Assembly (NCBI GenBank): GCA_918026815.1
Contig: CAKJVC010000088.1
Location: 1,860,001-1,924,000, forward strand
DNA from: Chalara sp. BL73
Lineage: Eukaryota > Ascomycota > Leotiomycetes > Helotiales
Reading direction: 5' to 3'
DNA length: 64,000 nt
Position 1 is the stretch's first letter, and every line of letters starts with the position of its first letter. The notes below the pieces were generated by a model, which did not search any database, was not told the origin of the DNA, and worked only from the letters and a program-made list of their open reading frames with translations. Shown in pieces: positions 26,224 to 37,399 of the stretch. The position numbers and the translations under genes were made by a program.

Positions 26224-27645
26224 TTATTCTTCTCCCCATGGACCAATTCCAGGCCCTTTGTACTGCTTTCCGCCTTTCCAAACGTGCGTGATCACCTTCC
26301 TGTCCTGCAACACCTTGATGTCAGCTAATGGATTTTCTTCAAGAGCAATGATATCGGCATCATAGCCTTCCTTCAACTGGCCGCTCAAAGAAGCCATTTC
26401 AGGTCCAATCGATAACGGCCCATTTGCTGTCGCAGCCTTAATCGCCTCCAAGGGTGACATGCCACCTTTCTCCACGGCGGACTGGAGCTCTAGAGCAGAC
26501 CATGGACCGGGACCGGAATCGATTCCCAAAATCATTTTCACGCCAGCCTCCACAGCTCCTTGATATGCTTTTAGGTGTGCCCCTGCTGTTGCCTTCAACT
26601 TCTCCCAATTTTCTACTGGTAATCCTTTGCCGTTTGTAGCCAGGATCAAATCTATCATTCCCCTCGTCGCCACGTACGCGATATCCTTCTCAATCATGAG
26701 CTTGAAAACTTCTTCATCGCCGTACGAGACATGCTCGAGTGTCTTACAGCCCGCCTCTATCGCTGCAATAATGGCAGACTTCCCGTGAACATGCGCAGAC
26801 ACGATACGGCCTTGCCTCTCCGCTTCCTCCACAATGATACGGAGTTCTTCGTTCGAGAATTGGGCAAACTTAGGGTTATCATCCTTGGAAAAGATTCCCC
26901 CCGACGCAAGAACTTTGATAACCTTTGCTCCGCGTCTGATCTGCAGTCGAACTGCTCGTCGCACTTCTTCCGGACCATCAGCGACACAGAATGGATGTGA
27001 ATAGTGCCCAGCATGAGGGTGCGCTACACCTAGATTGCCATACACATCCCCAATTGGCAAGGAATGAATATCGCCATGCCCGCCAGTCTGACTTATACAT
27101 GCGCCTGCAGAGTAAATGTTGGGGCCGACAATAGTACCATCGTCAATTGCTTTGGCAACTTCACAACCATAACCTCCTACATCTCGAATCGATGTGTAGC
27201 CGTGCTGGAGCGCCTCCCAGCATTCACGAGCAAGCCGTGCCCCTTGTGATGCGGCATGAGTCGAGAGGATTGCTGTGTAGTCGTTATAATACAGATCGGG
27301 GCCCATCATATGGATATGCGCGTCCCACAATCCAGGCATCAGGACTGGGACATGATGTTTGGTGAGTTTACCTCGAAGATACTTCTTTGGAATATCGCTC
27401 TTGTCGCCTACATATACAATTGTTTTTTCACTGATCACAAGTCCTGCATCTACCTTGGGTTGTCCATCTCCAGGGATTAGTAAGTCTGCCGTAATGACTG
27501 TGAAGTTTGGTTCTTTTGAGTTGCTGATATTAGATGTAGCTGGCTTCCTGGTGAGCCCCAGAAGCCCCATACCGCAAGGGGTGGGGCATGTTATATCAGA
27601 TGAACATGATGCTTGGCGATTTGCGAATGGGGGATGAGATACCAT
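26224..27645 (-). CDS. Ochratoxinase-like amidohydrolase
   Basis: A single-exon gene of 473 residues in the imidazolonepropionase/Xaa-Pro-dipeptidase-like amidohydrolase group. An N-terminal beta-sandwich strand region (TADLLIPGDGQP) precedes the TIM barrel. Metal and catalytic ligands are all visible: DAHIH (H110, H112), K244 in KVIKVLASGG as the candidate carboxylated lysine, H285 in SAHVHG, H305 in LEHVSYG and D376 in GIDSG. Architecture and spacing closely follow Aspergillus niger ochratoxinase (about 480 residues), as I remember it, including the C-terminal WKGGKxxKGPGIGPWGE. That enzyme cleaves the amide of ochratoxin A. The natural substrate here could equally be another N-acyl amino acid or dipeptide. 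Binuclear zinc hydrolase; full length, no damage. Confidence 0.88.
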   Translation of the reverse strand: MVSHPPFANRQASCSSDITCPTPCGMGLLGLTRKPATSNISNSKEPNFTVITADLLIPGDGQPKVDAGLVISEKTIVYVGDKSDIPKKYLRGKLTKHHVPVLMPGLWDAHIHMMGPDLYYNDYTAILSTHAASQGARLARECWEALQHGYTSIRDVGGYGCEVAKAIDDGTIVGPNIYSAGACISQTGGHGDIHSLPIGDVYGNLGVAHPHAGHYSHPFCVADGPEEVRRAVRLQIRRGAKVIKVLASGGIFSKDDNPKFAQFSNEELRIIVEEAERQGRIVSAHVHGKSAIIAAIEAGCKTLEHVSYGDEEVFKLMIEKDIAYVATRGMIDLILATNGKGLPVENWEKLKATAGAHLKAYQGAVEAGVKMILGIDSGPGPWSALELQSAVEKGGMSPLEAIKAATANGPLSIGPEMASLSGQLKEGYDADIIALEENPLADIKVLQDRKVITHVWKGGKQYKGPGIGPWGEE

Positions 27646-28553
27646 TTTTCCACCTTTGATTCTATATCCGAATCGCCTTTGTGGTCTCGCTCGGATGACT
27701 ATATGTTGCTGATGGTCGTCACTAAGCTAGAATTGGGTACATAAAATCACGCCAACAATTCTAGCTCTTGATATCACGAAGAGGACATGTGCCTGCAGCT
27801 ATTATATGTTTGACAGTTAACCTATGGCCTGAGGTATCTACCTTCCGCATGGAGCAAACTTTGCGTGATGACTAAGATTGCATCCAGGAGGCAGTTCGCT
27901 TATCTACAATACGGCATGCAAACTATCTCTTCAGATCAGACTCAATGCTAGGACTTCTTGTGCGTTTTCTAATCACAGTTACGTCAGAAGATATAAGATA
28001 TGACGCTAAATATCGTGCCTAAATTCGTTTTCGGACATTCCAGTGATATGTGTACATGTGCCCCATTGCCGGTGCTCATATAAGGCTTCAAGCGTGTTGA
28101 GCTTTGTACATGCAGAAGTCAAGCTTCAATATGATTTACTAAAGAAAGTGCAGTTGCTGTAGCTTTTAAAGAATTACTATTTCTTAAGTTCTAGGTGGCT
28201 CTACAAGAGAAACTTCATTGGCCTAGAAAGCTTTGATTTATCCAGTGTCATTCTGGAGCTCAGACTTTTCTCATCATTGATGTTCACAAACATATCATTT
28301 TCAAGATTTAATTTATGTTATTGGTGGTGTAGGGGAGTTTAACTTTACTCAATATTGCTTAGGGATATCAGGATTCTGCAGAATTTCCCAAGCTCTAAAC
28401 CGACCGTTCAAATATGTTGAACAGGCTAGGTCTAAGGATCATACCTAGCCTATTGGGGAAGTTGTAGGTATGCTTGCGCAAGATGCATACGTACTTTTGC
28501 CTTCGGTGATGAATCTACTGACGTATGCGTTACGTCACATGTGATACTCCCGT
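27646..28553. other. Intergenic upstream of the amidohydrolase and of the phosphatase remnant
   Basis: I looked here for the missing N-terminal half of the acid phosphatase (RHGxRxP motif) and found nothing in any frame. No other gene is seen. Confidence 0.55.
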
Positions 28554-29333
28554 GTGAGTATCTGGTGTGGATATGCTAATTCCTCTCAGGCATTACGAAA
28601 TGTGTATGCTACACCTCCAGCACTTTGCTTCAATGCTACGGCGCCCGGCTTCAACTTCACACGGACTGATATTTATGCCATGTCTCTTCTTTGCGGCTAC
28701 GAGACGGTTATTCGTGGCTCCTCTCCTTTCTGCGATCTCAAAGTCCTTAGTCCTGACGAGTGGCTTGGATTCGAGTACACAAATGATCTACAATACTTCT
28801 ACAACACTGGTTATGGAAATCCTATCTCAGGAGCCATCGGACATCCATGGGTCAATGCAACGGTCAAAACTCTCATGATGACCCAGAGTAGCGAGTCTAA
28901 TGCCACAACGGATCAGCATCTCTATATATCTTTCACACATCGAGAACTAACACCTACCGTTCTTGTGGCACTTGGGTTGTTCAATAAGCCGGCCTTCACC
29001 GGCGCGAACCTGGTCAACGAAACCATGCCCCTGGACACCACAAACCACCGCCGAGCATGGATCTCGAGCAACTTCCTCCTGTTTCCGACCAACATTGCCA
29101 TTGAGAAAATAGAATGCGATAGCTTTGGATTCAATACTGGCATATATTATAGAGCATTGGCTAACGACAGCGCACAGACCCTGGATGGTTGTAGAAGCGG
29201 ACCAGGAGGCACCTGCTCAGAAGAGGCTATTGACGATTGGCTTGCGGAGAGGGCTAAGGTAGTAGGTGGTTTCGGTGCAAAATGTAAAGTAGACTACAGC
29301 ACTAGCACAGATGTGCTCATTGTCTACTCATAA
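28554..29333 (+). pseudogene. 5'-truncated histidine acid phosphatase
   Basis: The open part (28590-29333, about 247 residues) is clean and reads as the C-terminal half of a fungal histidine acid phosphatase. It has an alpha-domain segment with Cys-containing IYAMSLLCGYETVIRGSSPFC, then SFTHRELTPTVLVALGLFN in the place of the C-terminal catalytic HD/HE motif, and disulfide-type cysteines near the end. The frame starts at a GTG that is actually a GTGAGT splice donor. An intron to 28589 ends in CTCTCAG. No upstream exon with the essential RHGxRxP is present. It therefore cannot make an active phosphatase. Alternatives are a rearranged gene or an assembly break. Confidence 0.72.
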
Positions 29334-29778
29334 ATATCATTTATGGTAATTCCTTGTTCAGCTGCAGGACTTGGTTTTACCCTTGTGCTTCATTCTTTAC
29401 GACTCATGTTAATTTGAGTAGTAATCGGTGTTTTATGACGCTGGCTAAATTTAATTTTAAGCATGTTATCTAATATCTAAAGCCTGCAATTGCTGTGAAC
29501 TTTCATATGTTTTTCAGTTAGCAAATATTACACATTTACCTACTGGTTTACGGTCTTCGTCGTCTTTCCCTAAGTTCAAAATTGCAAGATATACAATCTC
29601 ACTAGTTTCAATTTACCACAATCCGAAATGCGTTTAGGCGCAACGTAATGATAATTATGTTTTACAAATTCTGGCATCATGGCGTGTTGTCTATTTCGGC
29701 AGAAAATAGTTCTGGAAGAGTACAAGTACTAGCTAGGCCTTTCAGGATCGTATAATATATTCCCGAGCAATGTTCGTT
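29334..29778. other. Intergenic, AT-rich
   Basis: 3' flank of the phosphatase remnant. No gene seen. Confidence 0.6.
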
Positions 29779-31850
29779 TCATCTGGCCCCCCGAATTCTT
29801 AGACAAAAGCATGGGGAATCTCCTCCTAGTACTCTCGCATATAGCCCTCTTGCGTTTAGTACTTCCGTATGAAATTGTGAACGCCTCTCCATAGTGAGTT
29901 CAAGGAGCCCACAATCTAGGCATAGGCAGTAGTCGTAACCTTGAAAATAGGTTAGCCACTCGTTCTCCATAACACTATTTACTCACCTTCGCCAACATAA
30001 TGCTCGTTAGCACAACGCCGTATCAAAAAGGGGTATAGTTGACGGAATTGGTGTGGTGTAAAAATTGCCTCCGAGCCGGACATATTCGGATCTGCGTTCC
30101 AATCGTAGTCATTATAGTCTAAAAATTGACCACGAATGCCTCTTTCGTTGATAATATGCGAGTAGAGAAGGGCGAGATTTTAAATGCAAAGCTCAAGTAG
30201 CTCCTTATTTTTGCTTTAGCCATTTAGCCCAACAAACGAAGCGGTTCGATGTGCATTCTGCGACCATGTGTATAAACATAGCAAGACAGGACGTTGGTCC
30301 CAATCATCCTTAATATTATATAATAGATAAACGCAAACTCGGATTGGTAGATCAGTAAATCCCGCACCACCCTTGATTCTACCCTTGGCCCACCCGTTAG
30401 TCTTCAAGTGGATCCCGATCTTGCATGCGCAGCCGTACTTCAGACAACGTATTGCGTCTTTCTGTAAAGGATCGAGGTCTGCTCCATGGAGATTTATGCG
30501 CTGCGCTGTGCACAAGCTAGAGCAGTAGTGTTGAACACTGTTGAGTAATTTCGCCGGCAATCTTCTCTTTTGACATGGACGAGCATGCCCAGATTATCTA
30601 GACCGATCGAGCGGTCGATAAGTATTGTAGTGACGCGGCTATTAAGTTGTGGTTCAGCACTAACCGCCTTCTGCATTCCTTTCGTGATCATTTATAACCC
30701 ACCTTCCAGGTATACCCAACGATCATCGTGGCCTGTAACTATTTCCTGAACTGAAAAGAAGTAGCCACCAAGAAGATTATCAACCACGTCTTGATCGGGC
30801 GTATTAGTAGAACTTTCGTGCATTAGTAGAAAATGGCTAAAAATCAGACAGTTCTAACTTACACTGTCATGGTATCAAGCCATTGGATAGTGCCCCGGCC
30901 AGCGCCATTACTACGAAACACTTCCGTTGCTGAAAGCTCTTCCAGCTTCATCAAAACTTGCCAGCCCAAAGAGAAGTCTTGATCGAGCAACTTCTTTAAA
31001 GGAGAATATACTTGTCCCCCGAGTTGATCCGCACCTGCTGTGATGTTCTCGTCGGATGCAAACCCTCCAAGATTTTGAATGGATCTTTGACTTCTTCAGC
31101 TGAATAGCTGTCCTTCTTAATCTCATATGAACTTAGTGCATTAGAGATATTCAGGATGTCGTTGTAATACTCGGGAGTGTCGCGAACACCATCAACGTAG
31201 TCGTGATAACTTTCTCAGTTAGATTAGAAGATATCATAAGTTGAGGAATATTGGTATCATGCACCAAGCACGAGGTGATGGCATCACTGTAGCCGGAAAA
31301 CAGATGGGCAACATAGATGTTGGAGAAATTTGATTGTGCACTTGCTACTTCATAATCCCTTCACCTATTAGATCCGGGAAATTATGTCTAGTCTTCGCTC
31401 CCAATAGCCTAGATCTTATTTAAGAAAATGTATACGTACTATTTCCTCTCTAAATGGGCAATACCTATTCTCTTGAAAAGGTTAAAAACCTCTGATCTAT
31501 GTGTTAGTTTAGGTCAGTCTAAGCTTCGATGTACTTACTGATCCATAGCGGGAATCCTCGGATGTCACATAGCCCCAACATCAAAATACTGGTGCCGCTC
31601 CTTACTGAACTGGTGTATAAATCCGTCCGCCAACACGGTTTGAAGATTCAAGGATCTCATATGTAAGGCCGGGGATGTTGAGAAACTTCAGTATCATCGC
31701 GATATTGAGGCCGGTGACACCTGCGCCGACAATGCAGACTTTGAGAGTGGGTAACAAAAGTTCATATGTAGGGACCTTGGCACTACAATGCATGGAAATG
31801 TCAGGTTTCTGTGGCTGCGAGGAATATAAGCCTGTAGATACGTTCAACTT
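29779..31850 (-). pseudogene. Flavin-containing amine oxidase (L-amino-acid oxidase-like), broken
   Basis: Read on the minus strand, family-like blocks occur in the right order. An N-terminal FAD dinucleotide-binding stretch (KVCIVGAGVTGLNIAMIL, then ILESSNRVGGRIYT) lies near 31745-31620. A LEELSATEVFRSNGAG region is near 30930-30870. A C-terminal GIRGQFLDYNDYDWNADP / QFRQLYPFLIRRCANEHYVGEG block lies near 30160-29985, and a tail near 29960-29780. Frames do not join. A shift near 31612 follows GGRIYT, a TGA sits where an Arg codon is expected just after the GAM motif (about 31567), and another shift falls near 31070. Introns with good donors survive (for example GTGAGT after VGEG). Once a secreted or peroxisomal amine/amino-acid oxidase, it is now dead. 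Confidence 0.75.
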
Positions 31851-32241
31851 ACTTTGATTAGTGTCTTTCTCATGTTTGACAGAATCTCTCTCGCTATAGT
31901 TGCCTTCACATTAGGATAGTCGTTCTTGAGGCATCTTGTTGTTTCTGGCTCGCAGATTGCAGATCCTCAGGTATGTATAATACGAAAATATTCATTTATT
32001 CACAGAGAGAGAGAGCGACCAATACTACCAATGACTGTTACGGATGAAGTCTGTGAATGAATGGCTTTGGTGAACGTATTTTGGAGTTTAGTGTTGCGTT
32101 GGAGGCAGATTTAATTTGAAGTTGAGAATATCGTAGGATATTTCCGGTTTGACTCTCCGCAAATTTTTAGAAAACATACAACTAAAAAGCTCATAGTAAC
32201 TTACAAAACTAAAGCAAGAATCGAACAGCTCATAATTTGCC

Positions 32242-33259
32242 TTGACAACGGAAGTTTCTCAAGCACATCATATTGTTGCCCTGGATACTTGCTACCATAC
32301 CATACCACTGTTCTCTTTCCCGCACATCCTCGCTACTCATTACGAGACAACCACAACCGACCACAATCTCATTACCACCCGCCTCAAGGATGCAACAATT
32401 GCCATTACTGGCTTGGTTCCCGTCTCTGCTCTAACCATAAAGCAATGCAAACGACTGAAGCTAATCATCACCTCTTCTGCGGGACAGACCACATCGACAT
32501 AACCGCATGTCACGAGCGAGGCATCATAGTCTGCAACACTCCTGCCGCAACAGTCGAAGCCGTTGCCGAGTACGCCATCGCGCTATACTTTGCAGTCAAG
32601 AGACAGATTGTAAGTCTGCATGCACATGCATGGGTGCTACAAGGCGATTGGGAAGACGATCCAAGTGGGATGGGGGACGGAGAGGATTCCCCCGCTGGCA
32701 TGCAACCTGGGTATTGTGGGGTGTGGACGGATAGGTATGTTCATTAGAATTGATAGTTAGATAATGGGCTGATATGATAGGTAAGCAAATTGAAACGGCC
32801 GTAACAGCCTTGGGTATGACGGTCCTGGTCGCTGAGCGACGAGGTGCCGTGCCACGGACTGGACGTGTTGATTTCGAAAATATTTCGCGCCGTTGTACCA
32901 CACTTATGTTGATGTGTCCCTTGAATGGCACTACGCGGTATCTGATTACAACACATGAGATACAGCTGATGCAGAGCCGTGCAATCCCAATTAATGTCAG
33001 CCGCGGTAGCGTGTGGTGTGAAGCTGATGTTGTGAAGGCACCAGAGGAAAATATCATTGCTAGTGTGGGGACGGATGTTTTTGAAGAGGAGTCAGCTAAC
33101 AACGACAAGAACCCGTTCTTGAAAGGCAAAGTGAAGGGGTTGTTGATGAGTCCTCATATCGCAAGGGTTTCTAGTGTCAGCTTCGACAACATGAGGGAGT
33201 CGATCAAGGAGAATGTTGAGGCGTTTGTAGCAGGTAAACTGGTGAATCTAGTTGCATAG
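32242..33259 (+). pseudogene. D-isomer-specific 2-hydroxyacid dehydrogenase, frameshifted
   Basis: Blocks of the D-2-hydroxyacid/phosphoglycerate dehydrogenase family appear in order. The N-terminal catalytic domain ends in LKLIITSSAG. Then, in another frame, TDHIDITACHERGIIVCNTP and VAEYAIALYFAVKR follow. The NAD-binding GIVGCGRIG (GxGxxG, about 32708-32738) is in a third frame. After a 42-base intron come GKQIETAVTALGMTVLVAER, PINVSRGSVW (catalytic Arg), DVFEEE and SPHIARVS (catalytic His). A one-base loss near 32480 and a second shift between about 32650 and 32690 break the protein. No ATG fits the N-terminus. Divergent from the broken amine oxidase. Confidence 0.8.
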
Positions 33260-34446
33260 AGCCAATCTCCAAAAAAAAAAAAAAAGTTAAGGCAGAACGC
33301 ATTTCTTTTAGGAATGAGCCTCTCCAGTGCGTTGCTGACTCGTAAAACTTGTGCTGCGCGGAAGTATAAGTCGCTCGACTTTGAATCATGACAAGGTAAC
33401 TCAGGGGTCTCGGGTATCTTGTCGTCCACGTAAATCAACTGCGGCGGTTCGCTGCTGAATTCTTTCGTGGCCATGACAGACCCATCTAAGCGCCGGTACA
33501 TATGCTTAGATGTAAAGGACCTACTCCTATAATGGATAAATGTGCCCAGAGTTGGGGGCTATTTCTACCGCCAGGCCCCACCACCTTCTGAAAGCCGAGG
33601 ATGTCCTGATTAAAACATAGACTCGCATACTATTCCACACGTGTTTGATGTCGAAATCGGTATCATTACTAATACTGTACAGTACATATTATGTTCAACA
33701 ATATTAGATCAGAGAGCAAAGTCTTTCTCTCTCTCACACATGAAGCGTTGTCGAGAGGGACCTTTTGATGCTGCTGGGATCACCCCTGCCCCCAAAGCGG
33801 CTTTTTCCAATTAGCGTTTCATGTCTAACCATCAAAGTGTTGTGTTTTTTTTGCCTACTGACATTCTACAGTACCAAGCTTTTGCTGACTCAGAATCACG
33901 TTTCCTGTTCAAGTTATCCTCTGCCGCCACAAATAAAGAAACAACATCATCTAGGCACCAAAAGTTCTTTTGTTGTTCTAAGACTTGGCTCTCCTTGAAC
34001 GGGTCTTTTCTGAAGTAGAAATGAGAACGCCATCCTGGGACTATCGCTGATATCTACCTTTATGGGCCATGCGAATGGTTTCAACATCCCTTTTGAAAGG
34101 ATTACACGAACTAGGTCCGACTCAAAATTGCAGGAAAGAGTGCTGACTGTGCCTGTCCCGCCAGTCCAGACTGGTCCCGGCAACTTCTTGATAGCCGTGA
34201 ATCCTTGGGACGGCATGGCCAAGATTGATTGGCGAACAGCGTTACATCAGAGTGGATCTTGTACTTTAAGCACAGTGCTCAGCTTGTCCCCTTGTGGAGC
34301 CCCATCTGTCGGTCCCTCATTAACTGTGTGCTGAGCCTCTTTTATTTAAACTTTTCATTCCCTCGATGGTGATGATGATCGGCTTAACAGTTTTTCTTGC
34401 TTGACTGTTTAGATGCGGGTTTGGGAGGACGAGTGCAAAGGACAAA
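33260..34446. other. Intergenic upstream of the wall-protein gene
   Basis: Contains a poly-A run (about 33269-33285) just after the dehydrogenase remnant. The facing frames at 33947-34334 are Gly/Pro/Ser-rich but match no family I recognise. No gene called. Confidence 0.5.
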
Positions 34447-36567
34447 ATGCGTTTATTGACTGGGATTGCGCTACTTGCGCTTGGCGAACATGCTGCGGCA
34501 TACAATTACCCTCGACAATTAGGTAAGTTCTGAGTAGCCGCTACCATAGTATCGTCAAGTCTGACTTCTGCAGTGTCGAACGCAACCACCGCTACGACCA
34601 CCAAAGCGCCATACTATGAACCAGGGGAGAATTGCACTGTTGGAATTGATCAGCTCTATGGAGGATACACATCAGATCGCTCCGTACAATGCTACTGTGT
34701 GACTCAGTTGCGGGATTGGCTTTCAACTACGACTGTAGTTCGCACGGTATCCAAGACAAGAGGAGTTGGGGTTACTACTCTTACCCAGACTACCAGTGCA
34801 AGCACGTATACAACAGTAGCGGCAAATCTTGTTACCGAAGTCTATACCGTGACTGGAAATTATGCCTTTGCAAATGAGAATAACTTCTACGGATCAGCAA
34901 GCCCTCCCTGTGTAAGCCTTTTTTTCTTTTTGGTTCTAACTGCCCAGTATCGCGACTAATGCGTTTCTATAGTGTAGCTCGTGTACGATAGCAGCGCAGA
35001 CTGTTGATTTGTTCTATTTTCCCACTCGTAAGTTGGATGCATAACTGCGCAGATACTAGTCTAACATATTCAGCTGCCGTTGAGGGTGCTGCAACTTCGT
35101 TCGAGTCGAATGGCTATACATTGTGAGTAGCTTGCTCCTATGATATAAAATGGATACTCATAGATGAAACAGTAAATCACCGAGTGTATATATTGGCTTT
35201 ACCTCACTTTATGCATTTGACTTTTGTGGAACTGTAGGCAACGTCTATAGCTCGACAACAATGGAGTTTCACCCTACGGAGATCTTCACATTCGGAAGCT
35301 TGACAGCGACAATTACCACCCGCACACAAGCGCACGATGATTTCTCGAACACGACCCCAGGTGTGATCACAACGGAAACAGAGACGTTAACCTTATCCGT
35401 GCCGGTGGCGACCCAGATTGATTTCAGAGACCTCGCTCAAGACTGTGACACAATCGAGGGATATACGTATATTGCATCGCTACCTCTCACACAGCTCAAC
35501 AGTAAGTCCACACTTCTGCACGAGATGCACATGATATCTGACGTCGCTATTAGAGCTCGACCCTTGTCACCCAGTGATCCAACTGCCAGAACGCATAAAA
35601 TCCCTTCAACCTGGTTGGGCAGATTGTAATAAAAATCCTCTTGGCGGGTACATATCCCCTTGTTTTATTTCTAGAATTATGCTCATGATTTCGTAGCTTC
35701 TACGATCCACCATCTGCTCTCACTCCCGTTTCGAGGCTTCAACCTGCCACTTCTACGCCTGTCCCAACTCCTCAACCGGCTGAAGATCCCACGATCGTCC
35801 CTCCAGCACCTACTTCTACAACTCCTGCAGCACCAGTTCAAACTCCTGATCCTGTCCCCCAGCCTACCACGACTCCAAAGCCAATAGAGCCGACTCCAGA
35901 TCCACAACCAGACACAGCCATCCAATCGACCGTTGCGGTTTCGCCCACCCCAATAGTACCTGCCGATCCCCCAGTCTCCAACTCTCCTGTCGAGTCCCCG
36001 GGCGGATCGCCGTCGAACCCATCGCCCGTCAATCAGACGCCAGACCCAAACGCACCAGCACCATCAGTTACGTCAGTTCTAGTCCTTCCTCCAACCTCGA
36101 TCACCATTCCAACTGCTGGCGCCGTCATCGCATCTCAGACTCTCACTGCTGGTGCCGTAGTTTCATCTGCTGGCGTTATATTTTCCGTTATCTCGACTGG
36201 AAGTTCCATTGTGGCGGTAGTAGGCACGCAGACATTGCTCGCCGGTGGCCCAGCTGCTTCCAACCAAGGTATTGTCTACTCTCTCCCTGCAACAGGTGGC
36301 AATATCATCGTGAGTGTTTTGCCGACGGCGGCGTCAGATCCTGCTTTGGGTGCTGTGATAGCGTCAATATTTGGTGGTTCTCCAGCGATTCCGACATACC
36401 ATGTTTATACTGTGACCCCCAGTGCGAGTGCTGGCAATGGAACGTCTGGAGACAACACGACTGGGCTTCCGTTTATAGAGGCCAGTAGTGCTTCGCGGTT
36501 GGGGAATGGTCTCGCTGGCTTCGCATTAGGGGCTCTGGGATTTGGATTTATGGTTGCAATGCTTTAA
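34447..36567 (+). CDS. GPI-anchored Ser/Thr/Pro-rich cell-wall protein
   Basis: Seven exons: 34447-34522, 34574-34911, 34973-35027, 35074-35122, 35173-35501, 35554-35647 and 35697-36567. They join in phase to 603 residues. A signal peptide (MRLLTGIALLALGEHAAA) opens the protein. A globular, Cys-containing N-terminal half includes SPPCCSSCTIAAQTVDLFYFPT and several N-glycosylation sites. Exon 7 encodes a Pro/Thr/Ser spacer (residues about 315-430), then beta-rich repeats of the QTLTAGAVVSSAG type, and a C-terminal hydrophobic tail preceded by small residues (SSASRLGNG then LAGFALGALGFGFMVAML), a good GPI-attachment signal. Role: surface/wall protein, possibly an adhesin-like spacer protein. 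No catalytic domain seen. Confidence 0.82.
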
Positions 36568-36787
36568 TGTTTAATAGAGAGTTAGCCCGGAAGGCTGAAA
36601 TGTATAGATATGAATTATGAATACCCAGTGTATATAGATGGATGACTCAGGATTTGGATTCTAATCCTTCCGAGAGAAATAAAATGATAATTATAAACTT
36701 AAATTTACCATTGCAGAGAACAGCACATACCCCATGACCTTGCTATAATTTCGGACTTCAAACGTGTTTGCATATTTACAAATTATC

Positions 36788-37399
36788 TCATTCCTTACCC
36801 TGTCCATCCACCAAGGACGTCTCTCCACTGCGTATCAGCCCGACTACCCAGCCCACAGCATCTTCAGCATACCCTTCTCTCATGGGAGCCATCAATTCCA
36901 AATCTGCCTTGGCAAATGACCCGACAGCAACATTAAAAAATGGTCCCCAGCCATCGACCACATTATCCTCCTTCCCGCACCAATACGTTAGCGTGGTCCC
37001 GCACCTTCCACAGAACGACCTATGAACATCCTTCGAGCTTGAAAAATGCTTCAGATGCGTTCCTTCTAGTGTGCTTCCTTCCCCAGTCAGAGCTTCTGCT
37101 ACCGCAACCGCCTTTCTCTCGTCGCTCGAGCCGAACGAAACCGAGAATTCGGCCCACGAGATTGGACAGATAAACCACCATTGGATAACTGCCCCGGATA
37201 CACGGCGACAGGTATCGCAGTGGTCGAGCGGGATGAGCGGAAGGCATTCCGTTGATGCGTTTTGTTGGCCGAATCCTTTTCTCTTGGTCGTGGGGATGAC
37301 TAGCCTGGAGGCGAGCGGAGGGATGGAGATGACATATTTAATCGTACCGCAGAAACAGCCGCCTGAGAGGTCAACGGCTGCTTTGGGGAGGAAATCCAT
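36788..37399 (-). CDS. GFA/CENP-V domain zinc protein
   Basis: Single exon, 203 residues. The Mss4-like fold of glutathione-dependent formaldehyde-activating (GFA/CENP-V) proteins is shown by three zinc-ligand motifs: CFCG (GGCFCGTIKY, residues about 14-23), CDTC (HCDTCRRVSGA) and FCGRCGTTLTYW. Typical size is 130-200 residues. An insert between the first and second motifs carries basic, polar sequence. Fungal genomes hold many such paralogues and most have no known substrate. The name does not establish formaldehyde metabolism. It converges tail-to-tail with the wall-protein gene, with a 220-base gap. Confidence 0.85.
   Translation of the reverse strand: MDFLPKAAVDLSGGCFCGTIKYVISIPPLASRLVIPTTKRKGFGQQNASTECLPLIPLDHCDTCRRVSGAVIQWWFICPISWAEFSVSFGSSDERKAVAVAEALTGEGSTLEGTHLKHFSSSKDVHRSFCGRCGTTLTYWCGKEDNVVDGWGPFFNVAVGSFAKADLELMAPMREGYAEDAVGWVVGLIRSGETSLVDGQGKE

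Noticed and set aside
34062..34334. 90-codon frame upstream of the wall-protein gene
   Set aside because: No signal, domain or splice link to the downstream gene, and an equally long antisense frame overlaps it.
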